The notes: generated by a model from the sequence alone, not told the origin. A DNA stretch of 64,000 nt from Paucibacter sp. B2R-40 (GCF_025717555.1 NZ_JAJIRP010000005.1:124001-188000); one strand, 5' to 3'. Shown: positions 16,840 to 26,978, counted from the first letter of the stretch. A program made the numbers and translations.

Positions 16840-17451
16840 ATGAACCGAGAGCTGCTGGCCTTGTTCGTGCATGACATCAAAAACCAGTTGGGCGTGCTTG
16901 AGGCCGAGCTGTACTTGCTTGAAGCCGAGCCCGACCGAGCACGCGCACACCGTGCCCACCAGCATTGCTCGCAGTTGCGCCAACGCTTGATCGCCTACCT
17001 GACCCTCTACGCCGCAGACGATAGGCAAATGAGCGCGCAGGCGGAAGATGAGTCGCCACTGGATTTCTTGCACAAGCTCTTGAAGGTGGACTCACGCCCC
17101 GACGGCGCGCCGCTGCGCCTGGGCGAAGTGAGTCAGGCTCCGCCTTTTTGGTATTTTGACGCCCGCCTGGTGCTGCTGGCGATGGAGGCCGCCTTGCACA
17201 ACGCCTGGCGCTTTGCGCGCTCCGATGTGCAAATCGGCGCCGACCAAGTAGACGGTTATCTGGTGCTGTCGGTCGAGGATGATGGGGCGGGTCTGGGAGC
17301 CAAAGACCCGTCCAGCCGCTCGTCGACCGGACTGGGGATGGAACTTTGCGCGGCGGTGGCCCGGGCGCACAAAAATGGAGAACGTCAAGGCCGGGTCTTG
17401 CTGGCAGCGCGCGCGCAAGGCGGCACAAAATTCGAAATTTGGCTGCCCTGA
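16840..17451 (+). CDS. Short histidine kinase-like protein without sensor domain
   Basis: The 203-residue protein begins directly with a phosphoacceptor-type box (FVHDIKNQLGVLEAEL, His11) and continues into an HATPase domain: degenerate N box MEAALHNAWRFA, G1 box VEDDGAGLG and G2 box SSTGLGMELCAAVARAH. No membrane helix or sensory domain is present, so input must come from a partner. Its position 21 bases after the receiver-TPR gene, on the same strand, suggests they form one soluble two-component module. It is convergent with the LytTR regulator, with only 11 bases between stops. Confidence 0.85.
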   Translation: MNRELLALFVHDIKNQLGVLEAELYLLEAEPDRARAHRAHQHCSQLRQRLIAYLTLYAADDRQMSAQAEDESPLDFLHKLLKVDSRPDGAPLRLGEVSQAPPFWYFDARLVLLAMEAALHNAWRFARSDVQIGADQVDGYLVLSVEDDGAGLGAKDPSSRSSTGLGMELCAAVARAHKNGERQGRVLLAARAQGGTKFEIWLP

Positions 17452-17462
17452 AACTGCATAGC

Positions 17463-18287
17463 TCAGCTGCCTTGCCCCGCCAGCGCTTCGCGCACCGCCG
17501 CCACCTGCCGCCTCGAAACGGCCAGCCATTCATTGACCCCGGCGATCCGCACCGCCCAGCCCTCAGCACCGTCGCTGCTTTCATCCTCGCCGACATGGCT
17601 GGGGGCGTGTCGTTCAAGCTCGCGCACCGCCGACTTGGCCACCAGTGCATTGCGATGCACACGTAAAAAGCGCTCACCCAAGCGCGGCTCCAGGTCCGAC
17701 AAGCTGCCGTCCATGACCAGGCTTTGCGTTGCGGTGCGCAGGGTCAAATACTTCAGCTCGGCCTTGAAGTAAAGCACCTCGGCCAAGGGCACGCGCAGGA
17801 GCCGGCCGCGGTCCGTCACGTTGATGACCCCGCCCGGCTCTTCACCGAGCAAGACCTGACCCGCTGCACTGGTCTGCATGGCGGCGCGCTCGGCCAGACG
17901 CTGTGCCACGCGCGCCAAGGCTGCTTGCAGACGTTCGCGCCGCACCGGCTTGGTCAGGTAGTCGGTGGCCTCCAAATCGAACGCCTGCAAGGCATGCTCG
18001 GCATGGGCGGTCACGAACACCACAGCCGGGCTATGCCCATTTTGCTGGCCCAGTGCCCGCAAGGCGCTGGCCAATTGCAGACCGTCTGGGCCGGGCATTT
18101 GCACATCCAGCAAAACCAAGTCGCAGCGATGCTCACGCAGCCAAGCCTGCGCCTGCGAGGCTGTACCGGCTTCGGCCAGCACCTCGGCACGTGGGTCGAC
18201 ACAGCCCTCCAGCAAACTGCGCATGCGCAGCCGCGCCAAGGGTTCATCATCGACCAGCAAGACCTTCAACAAGGACGGCACTGACAT
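17463..18287 (-). CDS. LytTR-family response regulator, AlgR-like
   Basis: The 274-residue protein has an N-terminal receiver (LLVDDEPLARLRMR, phosphoacceptor D61 in LLDVQMPGPDG, Lys113 in LTKPV) and a C-terminal LytTR DNA-binding domain (about residues 165-270; EVLYFKAELKYLTLRT and FLRVHRNALV). AlgR homologues regulate alginate, twitching motility and virulence in Pseudomonas; targets here are unknown. The ATG at 18287 is chosen over an upstream TTG because VLLVDDEP then sits at the usual distance. It follows the AlgZ-like kinase by 23 bases. The association with argH matches the Pseudomonas argH-algZ-algR order. Confidence 0.92.
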   Translation of the reverse strand: MSVPSLLKVLLVDDEPLARLRMRSLLEGCVDPRAEVLAEAGTASQAQAWLREHRCDLVLLDVQMPGPDGLQLASALRALGQQNGHSPAVVFVTAHAEHALQAFDLEATDYLTKPVRRERLQAALARVAQRLAERAAMQTSAAGQVLLGEEPGGVINVTDRGRLLRVPLAEVLYFKAELKYLTLRTATQSLVMDGSLSDLEPRLGERFLRVHRNALVAKSAVRELERHAPSHVGEDESSDGAEGWAVRIAGVNEWLAVSRRQVAAVREALAGQGS

Positions 18288-18310
18288 GAATCTTGTCCTG
18301 TAAAAATCAA

Positions 18311-19396
18311 TCAACGCGGCAGCACAATGCGCACGCTGAAACGAGCCGCCTCCTGGCTCAACTCGAAGCGCGCGGCCACATCATGCATCAGGCGCAGGCG
18401 CTGGCGCACATTGCGCAGCGCCAAACCGTGACCGGATGTTTTTGCCGGCAGCCCGACCGTGTTGACCACACGGATCTCCACCTCGCTGCCCAGGCGCCGG
18501 GTGCTGATTTCTACATCACCGCCCGCCTCATTCGGCTCCACACCGTGGCGCACTGCGTTTTCAACCAAGGGCTGCAGCAGCAAGGGCGGCACCTTGGCGC
18601 CGCCAGCGGCGGGGTCTAACTGCCAATGAATGCGCAAGCGCCCGTCAAAGCGAATCTGCTCGATATCGAGGTAACGCCGCGCCAGCTCAATCTCGTCGTC
18701 CAGGCTGACCACGGCCGTGGCGTCGGCCAGGGCCACCCGAAACAGCTCGCTCAAATCCTCCAGCAACCCCTCGGCCTTGTGCGGGTCCAGGCGCACCAGC
18801 GCAATCGCGCTATTGAGGGTATTGAACAAAAAGTGCGGGCGGATGCGGGCCTGCAGTTCGACCAATTGCGCCATCGCATCGGCGGGCCGCTGCGCGCGTT
18901 CACGCTGTCTCAGCCAAGCCAAGAGTTGCCCGGCGCAAGCGGCACCGGCCAAGCCCACACTGATCAACCTAAAGGCGCTACCGGGCTCATCGCTGGCCAA
19001 ATTCAGCAAGGCCCAGCCCGCCAAGGCGCACAGCGCCCCCAAGCCCATCAGCAAGACCCACTGCCAGAGCTGGCGCAAGCGGGCCAACTGACGGCGCGCG
19101 CTGCACACCAGCAACAGCCAAGCCAGCAAGGCCGACATCGTCACCACCGTGCCGCTGGCCATGTTCTGCATCCAGGTGCCCAAGTCACGCGAAGCCAGCG
19201 CCAGCCCCAAGGCCAGCAAGCCCTGCACGCCCAGCACAGCCCGCAAGACCAGACCGACATGGCAGACATCGAAGACCCGCTCGGGGTCGAACAGCGGCAA
19301 AAGCGCGGCGTCGCCCGCGTCGTTGGATGCGAAGCCCAGCACGCTGCTCAAATGGCTGCTGTCGGGCCAATCCGAAGGCTTGGGGCTAGGTTTCAA
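18311..19396 (-). CDS. LytS/AlgZ-type sensor histidine kinase
   Basis: The 361-residue membrane kinase has four predicted helices in the N-terminal half (for example [15 protein letters not shown] and [19 protein letters not shown]) and a His_kinase domain with [18 protein letters not shown], in which the His is the phosphosite. The HATPase end contains [19 protein letters not shown] and [13 protein letters not shown]. No ATG or GTG is available upstream before a stop, so TTG at 19396 is the likely start. It pairs with the LytTR regulator downstream. It is divergent from argH (112 bases between starts). Confidence 0.9.
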   Translation of the reverse strand: MKPSPKPSDWPDSSHLSSVLGFASNDAGDAALLPLFDPERVFDVCHVGLVLRAVLGVQGLLALGLALASRDLGTWMQNMASGTVVTMSALLAWLLLVCSARRQLARLRQLWQWVLLMGLGALCALAGWALLNLASDEPGSAFRLISVGLAGAACAGQLLAWLRQRERAQRPADAMAQLVELQARIRPHFLFNTLNSAIALVRLDPHKAEGLLEDLSELFRVALADATAVVSLDDEIELARRYLDIEQIRFDGRLRIHWQLDPAAGGAKVPPLLLQPLVENAVRHGVEPNEAGGDVEISTRRLGSEVEIRVVNTVGLPAKTSGHGLALRNVRQRLRLMHDVAARFELSQEAARFSVRIVLPR

Positions 19397-19508
19397 GCTT
19401 TGCTTTCTCTCTGTGCGGCTGAGTCGGGTGCGGCTCGATAGAATCGCCCTGCCCCGGATTGTGTGTCAAGCCGGTCGGCTTCTTCCTCACTCCCCAGCCC
19501 CGCCCGCC

Positions 19509-20915
<1,407 letters not shown>

Positions 20916-21122
20916 TGACCCGCAACACTGAAATTGGAAGTTACTATCCACGCGACCAAAGCCAGCCAAGCAACACCATCTGCACCGGGCCGCAGCAAGC
21001 CGGCAGGCCCTGCAGCTCCATTCCTCCCCAGGCCTGTCAACGGCCAAGCTGCTGCCTGCGCTATATATCTCCCGGGCACTTAGCTCCCAACTCTCAGGCC
21101 AAAAGCATGGCCTCATTTGCCC

Positions 21123-21818
21123 ATGATTCGCCTGATCTTGCTTGCCATCACGCTGCTGATGGCGCTGCCCCAAAGCGCCCACGCCCAGAGCCTTGACCCT
21201 CTGTGGCAACAGTTGCTGCAGCATCTACAGGCACAAAAGCAAGTCGTGCCGGATGAGTCGGACACCTTGCTGGTCCTGCCGCGCGAAGCTGGCGGCAGCG
21301 GCGAGCGTGACTTCATGAGCCGCAAACTCAGTGGCTGGAAAGACGGCAAGCCGAGCTACGAGATCGTCGCAGCTGAACCGCCGATCTGGACCAGCGACGA
21401 TCTGCGCATCACCCGCGCCAAGCAGGCGGACCAGCAAATCTCATCCGCACTCGGCCAGGGCAATCAACTCTTCAAGCCCGACACCCTCGTCAAGCGCAGC
21501 GAGGCGCAAGCCTTGGACGGCAAACTGTGGACGCTGTTTGAAGCCGAAGACAAGGGCTTTGGCCGCCAAGTGCTGATGCGGGCATGGGTAGACCCGCAGA
21601 GCGGCCGCCCCCACCGCATCGACGTGAAGGGCCGCTTCTTGATGATCTTGAGCTTGGACGTCAGCTCGCTCTACCAGGTCGACAGCAAAGACCGCTCGTT
21701 GGCGAGCAAGGTCGCCGGTGAAGTCAAGGCCACGGTGCGCGGCAAGGGGCCGGAAGTGCGTTTTGAGATCGATGTGAAATCTTGGGCGGAAGTGCCATCG
21801 GGTCAGCCACAGAGCTGA
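21123..21818 (+). CDS. Exported protein of unknown function
   Basis: The 231-residue product has a clean Sec signal peptide (MIRLILLAITLLMALPQSAHAQ, cleavage after about residue 21) and a mature part with alternating strands and no motif I recognise. It mentions RALMRAWVDPQSGRPHRIDVKG-like beta sequence, which looks like a periplasmic beta-rich carrier or binding domain; this is only an impression. The ATG at 21123 is preferred to a TTG two codons upstream because it gives the ideal signal-peptide start. It stands alone, 207 bases after argH and convergent with the cohesin-like gene. Confidence 0.72.
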   Translation: MIRLILLAITLLMALPQSAHAQSLDPLWQQLLQHLQAQKQVVPDESDTLLVLPREAGGSGERDFMSRKLSGWKDGKPSYEIVAAEPPIWTSDDLRITRAKQADQQISSALGQGNQLFKPDTLVKRSEAQALDGKLWTLFEAEDKGFGRQVLMRAWVDPQSGRPHRIDVKGRFLMILSLDVSSLYQVDSKDRSLASKVAGEVKATVRGKGPEVRFEIDVKSWAEVPSGQPQS

Positions 21819-21932
21819 CAGCGCGCAGTTCAGGCGCCGCATTCACCCGAGACTGGACCCAGTCCCCGGCCCGCCCATTGGACGGCAGAGCCGAGCATGT
21901 CGCCAAATGTGGCGAACTTCCAGTCCCACAAT

Positions 21933-21967
21933 AAAACCGGCCTTCCGATGCCATGCAAGGGAAGGCC
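21933..21967 (-). terminator. Rho-independent terminator after the cohesin-like PEP-CTERM gene
   Basis: An 8-bp perfect inverted repeat GGCCTTCC (21939-21946) / GGAAGGCC (21960-21967) is followed on the minus strand by GGTTTTATT. It lies 35 bases past the stop of the gene at 22002 and probably ends the dockerin-cohesin transcript. Confidence 0.65.
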
Positions 21968-22001
21968 AGCCTGAACAAAAAGGCCCAAACCGGGCGCTGA
22001 A

Positions 22002-22625
22002 TTAAACCGCGGTCTTGCTGCGGCGCCGCAGCGCTGCCGGCACCATGGCTCCTGCCAGGGCCAGCAGCACCAAACCGAAGGAAGCCGGTTCGGGCACAGT
22101 GGCGCAGTTGCCTTCACCAACGGCAATGCAGGTTTTGCCGACCTGGACATTCAGCGCCTCGGCGTTACGGCCGACGAAATTGCGTTCGAAGTCAAAATCC
22201 AGACCCAAACTGACATCGCTGGCGCCAGAAATCAAGCCCTCAAAAGTCAGGGTTCCAAGTGAAAACTCATCGAATTGCACATCAGCAAGTGCATCGTCCA
22301 AGGCATTCGAATCGTAGCGAAGGCCGATATTGCCAGGCTCATTGGTGTCCGTCAGGCAACTGGCAGCAGCTCCCAATGCATCGCAGGCAGGCGTAAAACT
22401 GAAAGCTGAGGCAAACAGAATCGAGGGATTCCAGACGAAGTTGATGTCGAAAGCCGAGAGGATTTCGTCACCCAGTCCGCTGATGATGACATCAACGACG
22501 GTAGCCTTGCCTGGGTTGATCTGCGACTTGGTCGGAACGAAACTCAGCACGATGGCCGACTGCGCAGCGGAGGCGCAGAACAATGAAGCAGAGGCAATCG
22601 CCAATGCGGATAAAAGCTTTTTCAT
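22002..22625 (-). CDS. Cohesin-like domain protein with PEP-CTERM sorting signal
   Basis: The 207-residue protein has a Sec signal peptide (MKKLLSALAIASASLFCASAA), a beta-sandwich domain of about 145 residues whose start (SQINPGKATVVDVIISGL then AFDINFVWNPSILF) has the pattern of cohesin modules, and a C-terminal PEP-CTERM signal: VPEP at 177-180, a hydrophobic helix and a basic end RRRSK. PEP-CTERM signals are processed by exosortase for sorting to the outer surface or matrix; no exosortase gene is in this window. It lies 33 bases downstream of a dockerin-bearing protein on the same strand. A cohesin next to a dockerin predicts that they bind each other. A terminator follows at 21933-21967. 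Confidence 0.82.
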   Translation of the reverse strand: MKKLLSALAIASASLFCASAAQSAIVLSFVPTKSQINPGKATVVDVIISGLGDEILSAFDINFVWNPSILFASAFSFTPACDALGAAASCLTDTNEPGNIGLRYDSNALDDALADVQFDEFSLGTLTFEGLISGASDVSLGLDFDFERNFVGRNAEALNVQVGKTCIAVGEGNCATVPEPASFGLVLLALAGAMVPAALRRRSKTAV

Positions 22626-22658
22626 GATCTACCTTTTGATTTTTCGAACAATCTGAAC

Positions 22659-24488
22659 TTAGGTTGCGGGAACTTCAGCGGCACAGCTGGCGCGGGTGCA
22701 TTTCAGCGTACAGGCTCGCACATCATTGATGGTGATCTTGCCGTCGGCATTTGCATCTCGCGGGTCATTGGCCACCGGCACTTGACCAATTGCATTACGA
22801 ATCAGGCTGATGTCATTCTGGTCAATATCCCCGTCTCTATCGACGTCACAGGCCATGCTTGTCGTCCATGTCTTTGTGGCATTGTCGTTCAGGGTTCCGA
22901 CCGAAGCCACGATGGTGTCCAGGCCTCCATTGGCACCGACATAACAGAATTGCGCGACGCCATTGGCCGCCGCGTTGACAAAGCCTGTCTTGGCATTAGC
23001 GCCCGTGACGCTGAAGTCCACACGCACGCTGGGCACCGCCACGCCATTTTGGTCGCGCAAAGTGGCGTTGACGCATTGCTGGGTATTGACCGGATGGCTC
23101 GCCGCCTTGGGCGCCAAGGTCAAGGATGTGACCACCGCGACTTGCGCGAGCGACATGCCGCCTGGATAGCCGTAGGAGTCGTAATTTGCATAGCCGTACA
23201 TGAAGGCACCGAAGGGCAGAGGGCCGGCCAACTTGTGCGAGCCGACCGCCACCGGCAGCTGCGCACCGGAAAAGCTGGACCCTGCGATCGGCGTGTACTT
23301 GGCCACCGCGACGGCCACGCCGTCCAAGGTGACGCTGCCCACCGCTGCGTTGGGCACGACGATATTGATGTAGTTGATTGCAAAACCAGAGGCCGGCGTC
23401 GTCACCGTGTAAGCAGCAAGAAACTGCTCAAACGGAGGAATCAGCATCTCAAACGGGTCAGAGGTCACGCCATCAAAATCCGTCCCGTTCGAGTATTGCG
23501 CCACGAGTACCGGCTGGGTGGCCGTGATGCGTGCCGGGCCGGTGACGATTTGTTCGTGGAACTGGCCGCGATTGATGGTGGCCACGTTCGCGCCATTCAC
23601 GTTGACCACGGTGCCGTTGACGGAAGCCATGACCCGGAAGGTATCGCCCCTGGTACGCGTGGCCAGCGGCATGGTGACAAAGGCCTTGCCCCAGGTCGTA
23701 GTCGGCGGCAGTTGCTCGACAATATGGTCACAGTAACCAACGCCCAATGGAATGTTTGCGCATTGATTGCCACCGAAAACCGCAATCGGAGCCGTCGCGC
23801 TGATCAAGGACCCCGTCAGGTCTAAGCCTGATGCGCTCAGTTGGTAGGTCTGGCCTTGATTCAGAAAGATCGAATAGGGCACGCCGGCTGGCCTGCTGCC
23901 AACGGCAATGCGCGGCGTGATCGTCACCGTCGTCCCGCCTTGGGTGCCGACAATGCCGAACTGACCGGCACCAAAGCCTCCATAACCGAGGCTGATGTGA
24001 TCGGTCCCGAGAATATCGGTCGGCAAACCCAGGTAAGCGTCGGTGGTTGCTTCCAATCGATTCAGGCCATAAACCGTTACTTCGGCGTTGGCCACGACAT
24101 GAATGCCCTGGTTGGTGACGGCATCAATCGCCGTCACTTGGGTGCCTGAAGGCAGCACGACGGTAGACACCGTGCCGGGCACTACCGAGAACGGCGCTGA
24201 AAAGCTGAGCCCCGGTATGCTGACCACGCCCGTGGTGGCCGTGTCACCGGTAATGAACAGGCTCATCACGGGCTGTGAGAAGTTGGCATTGAACATCAGC
24301 CAGAAATCGGTCCCCTTGCTGTCAGGCGCGGCAAACGCCGGCGGGGCGATCAAGACGGCCAATAACGACACCCCCGCGCCAAGGCGGCGAGCCAAGCGCG
24401 GCACAGATTTCAAAACAGAAATTAAGAAGGCAAAACAAGTCTGCACGCGCTGCAACAAAGGCAGGCTCGGTTCTATCGGTTTATTCAT
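22659..24488 (-). CDS. Secreted IgGFc-binding-like protein with C-terminal dockerin repeats
   Basis: The 609-residue protein has an unusually long N-terminal export signal ending near residue 53 (LLAVLIAPPAFA), then a large domain (about 55-430) resembling the IgGFc-binding N-terminal family (starts KGTDFWLMFNANF; repeated beta motifs; VLVAQYSNGTDFDG), an invasin/Big_1-like segment (about 455-540, TLRDQNGVAVPSVRVDFSV), and from residue 547 two calcium-loop dockerin repeats: DVDRDGDIDQND and DANADGKITIND. It has no PEP-CTERM of its own. A GAGG ribosome-binding site 5 bases before the ATG at 24488 sets the start. It is the first gene of a two-gene unit with the cohesin-like protein, so the dockerin may retain it at the cell surface. 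Ligands are unknown. Confidence 0.83.
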   Translation of the reverse strand: MNKPIEPSLPLLQRVQTCFAFLISVLKSVPRLARRLGAGVSLLAVLIAPPAFAAPDSKGTDFWLMFNANFSQPVMSLFITGDTATTGVVSIPGLSFSAPFSVVPGTVSTVVLPSGTQVTAIDAVTNQGIHVVANAEVTVYGLNRLEATTDAYLGLPTDILGTDHISLGYGGFGAGQFGIVGTQGGTTVTITPRIAVGSRPAGVPYSIFLNQGQTYQLSASGLDLTGSLISATAPIAVFGGNQCANIPLGVGYCDHIVEQLPPTTTWGKAFVTMPLATRTRGDTFRVMASVNGTVVNVNGANVATINRGQFHEQIVTGPARITATQPVLVAQYSNGTDFDGVTSDPFEMLIPPFEQFLAAYTVTTPASGFAINYINIVVPNAAVGSVTLDGVAVAVAKYTPIAGSSFSGAQLPVAVGSHKLAGPLPFGAFMYGYANYDSYGYPGGMSLAQVAVVTSLTLAPKAASHPVNTQQCVNATLRDQNGVAVPSVRVDFSVTGANAKTGFVNAAANGVAQFCYVGANGGLDTIVASVGTLNDNATKTWTTSMACDVDRDGDIDQNDISLIRNAIGQVPVANDPRDANADGKITINDVRACTLKCTRASCAAEVPAT

Positions 24489-24658
24489 GGTCACCTCGAT
24501 TGATGGAGTGACACCAAGACGTTCCCCGTAGTCGAGTCATCTCAATGCCTGGTTGAAAGCAACTAGCCTCAAGGATGCGCGACCAAGTCGACAACTAACA
24601 CTAAAAATAAGCGGCACCCAAGTTCGAGCGCAGTGTAGGTTTGAAAGGTATTCGCAAG

Positions 24659-24680
24659 CTCCCCCTCACTTAGGGGGGAG
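24659..24680. promoter_or_regulatory. Palindrome CTCCCCC...GGGGGGAG, possible regulator site
   Basis: CTCCCCC (24659-24665) pairs with GGGGGAG (24674-24680) around TCACTTAG. The CCCCT-AGGGG form resembles NarL/LuxR-type operator palindromes. It is 171 bases upstream of the dockerin gene start. Confidence 0.45.
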
Positions 24681-24730
24681 GAGCACAGAAAGTGACAATC
24701 CATATTAGGGATAGCCGGCTGCCAAGAAAA

Positions 24731-24740
24731 CCCTTAGGGG
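24731..24740. promoter_or_regulatory. Second CCCTTAGGGG palindrome
   Basis: CCCTTAGGGG repeats the CCCCT/AGGGG theme of the site at 24659-24680 in a compact form about 66 bases away centre to centre. Two similar sites in one gap suggest a regulator of one of the flanking genes. Confidence 0.35.
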
Positions 24741-25081
24741 CTTCGGCAAGCTTGACAGTTCCAGCCCTTGAGCGATGAAAAAACAGAAACTGGAGCGGGG
24801 AAATTAGGCAACAACAATGGCGAGACTGGGATCAGATTCGCTGAGCTAGTGCCGCGACAAAAAGCCAGCACCAGTTAGGGCGACAGCGGGCTCGCTCGCC
24901 AGGCTGAATGACCCGTCAGAGGCCGGCAACAGCGTTCGCTGTGCTTGTGAAGTCCAGCGCGGAGCGTCTCGCGGCGGCGCTTCAGAGTTTGTTTGATGCA
25001 GCGCAAAGAGCGGCCAATCGAGGCGATTCGCCCGCCCTGAACCAGCAAAATAGCCGCATCAAGCAGTATGCTGCCGACCCC

Positions 25082-25579
25082 ATGAGCACCTCTTGCACCC
25101 TCAGCAGTTTGACCTGGACCGATGCGTTGACCTTGAATCAGCCGCAGATCGACCAAACCCATCAAGAATTTGTCGTCTTGCTGAATCAACTGGGTAACAG
25201 CTTGCATCACCTTGACAGTGCGCTGCCCATCTACCAACGCCTGCTGACTCATACCGAGCAGCACTTCGCAATGGAAGAAGGTTTTATGGCCGCTACCGGC
25301 TTTGCGCCCGACAACTGCCATAGCAAACAACACGCGATGGTGTTGGATGTGATGCGCCAGGTCTTGGTGCACACCCATGCCGAGCATGATTTGGAGCCGA
25401 TGCGCAATTTGCTGCTGGAGTTGGTCAACTGGTTTCCGGCCCATGCCGAAATGATGGATGCCGCCTTGGTCTTTCATATGGAGCAAGTTGGTTTCGACCC
25501 GGCAACCGGGGCCGTCAGCAAAGCTGCCATGGCTGACGCCGAGACTATCAGTTCCTGCGGCAGCAAAGCTTGTAGTTGA
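25082..25579 (+). CDS. Bacteriohemerythrin
   Basis: The 165-residue protein is a single-domain hemerythrin that binds oxygen at a non-haem di-iron site. All seven ligands are present: His27 (DQTHQEF), His61 and Glu65 (HFAMEE), His80 and His84 (HSKQH), His121 and Asp126 (HAEMMD). Such proteins carry oxygen to membrane oxidases or serve in oxygen sensing. The ATG at 25082 places His27 at the usual distance from the N-terminus; upstream open frame lacks family similarity. The C-terminus after residue 140 has two Cys residues (SSCGSKACS) that are not usual in the family. It is monocistronic; dinB follows after 60 bases. Confidence 0.9.
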   Translation: MSTSCTLSSLTWTDALTLNQPQIDQTHQEFVVLLNQLGNSLHHLDSALPIYQRLLTHTEQHFAMEEGFMAATGFAPDNCHSKQHAMVLDVMRQVLVHTHAEHDLEPMRNLLLELVNWFPAHAEMMDAALVFHMEQVGFDPATGAVSKAAMADAETISSCGSKACS

Positions 25580-25639
25580 TCGCCTTGGGCTGGGCCGCTG
25601 CTGACAAACGCTGACAGCGCCAGCGTTGACAATGGCGCC

Positions 25640-26887
25640 ATGGCCACATCGCCGCTGCCCACTTCCGCCCTGCTGCCCGAGCGCTTGATTGCACACTTGG
25701 ACATGGATGCTTTTTATGCCTCCGTGGAGTTGCTGCGCTACCCTGACTTGAAGGGCCAAGCCGTGGTCATTGGCGGGCGCCGCAGCCATGCGCCCGTGAC
25801 CTTGGAAGATGGCAGTCGTCGCTACTCCAGGCTGCGCGACTACACCGGCCGCGGCGTCATCACCACCTCGACCTACGCAGCCCGCGACCTGGGTGTGTTC
25901 TCGGGCATGGGTTTGATGAAAGCGGCCTTGCGGGCGCCCGACGCCATCCTTTTGCCGACCGATTTTGATGCCTACCGACTCTATTCACGTCTGTTCAAGG
26001 CGGCGGTGGCTGAGTTGGCGCCAGTGATCGAGGATAGAGGCATTGACGAGATCTACATCGACCTCAGCGACATCGCCGGCATCCGCGAGGCCGTCGGACA
26101 TGACCCCCTGGGCGGCCTGCGTGCGATCGCGCGCGAGATCAAGAATTCGGTGTTTCGGGCCACCGGCCTGACCTGCTCGATCGGCATCACCCCCAACAAG
26201 CTGCTCTCCAAGATCGCGTCCGATCTGGATAAGCCTGACGGCATCACGCTGTTGACCGAGGCCGATATCCCGACCCGCATCTGGCCGCTGGGCGTGCGCA
26301 AAATCAACGGTATCGGCCCCAAGGCGGCGGCCAAGCTCTTGGCCCTGGGCATTGAAACGGTCGAGCAATTGGCCCAAGCCCACCCGCCTCTGCTGATCAC
26401 CCACTTTGGCAATAGTTTCGGCACTTGGCTGCATGAAGCCGCTCATGGGCGCGACAAGCGCGCGGTGGTCACGCACAGCGAGCCGGTCTCGATCAGCCGC
26501 GAGACGACGTTTGAGCGCGACCTGCATGCGGTGCATGACAAGGCCGAGTTGGGTGCCGTATTCACCAAGTTGTGTGAGCAAGTGGCCAGCGACCTCTTGC
26601 GCAAGGGTTATCAAGGCCGCACGATTGGGCTCAAGCTGCGCTTCGAAGGCTTTCATACCGTCACGCGTGACCTGACCCTGCCCTTGCCGACGCAAGATGC
26701 ACTGGCGATAAGGCGTGCCGCCGGCGCCTGCTTGAAACGGGTGCCTCTGGACAAGCGGATTCGGCTGCTCGGCGTGCGGGTTGGGGGTTTGAGCCGGCCA
26801 GGGTCGGTGCAGGCGCTTGGCGGCAAGACGCGCAAAACCCCGAGCCCGGCAGCCGGCCCAAGACCGGAGAACCTCGCCCTGTTCTGA
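25640..26887 (+). CDS. dinB: DNA polymerase IV (Y-family translesion polymerase)
   Basis: The 415-residue protein has the Y-family active site: AHLDMDAFYASVE with the first catalytic Asp, and EDRGIDEIYIDLS with the second Asp/Glu pair. Then come the helix-hairpin-helix (RKINGIGPKAAAKLLALGI) and the little-finger domain. It copies past lesions and is error-prone. Compared with E. coli DinB there is an insertion of about 25 residues after IGG (about residues 42-66, SHAPVTLEDGSRRYSRLRDY). The short C-terminal tail ends NLALF, consistent with a beta-clamp binding motif (Q/x-LxLF). No LexA box was seen upstream. Confidence 0.93.
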   Translation: MATSPLPTSALLPERLIAHLDMDAFYASVELLRYPDLKGQAVVIGGRRSHAPVTLEDGSRRYSRLRDYTGRGVITTSTYAARDLGVFSGMGLMKAALRAPDAILLPTDFDAYRLYSRLFKAAVAELAPVIEDRGIDEIYIDLSDIAGIREAVGHDPLGGLRAIAREIKNSVFRATGLTCSIGITPNKLLSKIASDLDKPDGITLLTEADIPTRIWPLGVRKINGIGPKAAAKLLALGIETVEQLAQAHPPLLITHFGNSFGTWLHEAAHGRDKRAVVTHSEPVSISRETTFERDLHAVHDKAELGAVFTKLCEQVASDLLRKGYQGRTIGLKLRFEGFHTVTRDLTLPLPTQDALAIRRAAGACLKRVPLDKRIRLLGVRVGGLSRPGSVQALGGKTRKTPSPAAGPRPENLALF

Positions 26888-26978
26888 CTGTTGTTTTCCG
26901 GTCTTGCCGGGCAGGCTCGAAGACGGAGCAAAGTGGCGGCGCACTGACAAGCCGCCGCAAAGCCCTTATCCTTGCGTC

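Larger units (their letters stand above)
24489..25081. other. 593-base gene-free divergent region
   Basis: This is the only gap above 300 bases. It is lower in GC than the genes around it and separates the dockerin unit (minus) from the hemerythrin gene (plus). Open frames across it have no plausible start or codon pattern and I call none. It contains two CCCCT/AGGGG palindromes (24659-24680 and 24731-24740). No tRNA, known riboswitch or clear sigma70 or sigma54 promoter was found by eye. It may hold long leader or regulatory sequence. Confidence 0.7.

Noticed and set aside
24908-25081. N-terminal extension of the hemerythrin frame
   Set aside because: The extra 58 residues have no family similarity and the di-iron ligands are correctly spaced from the ATG at 25082.
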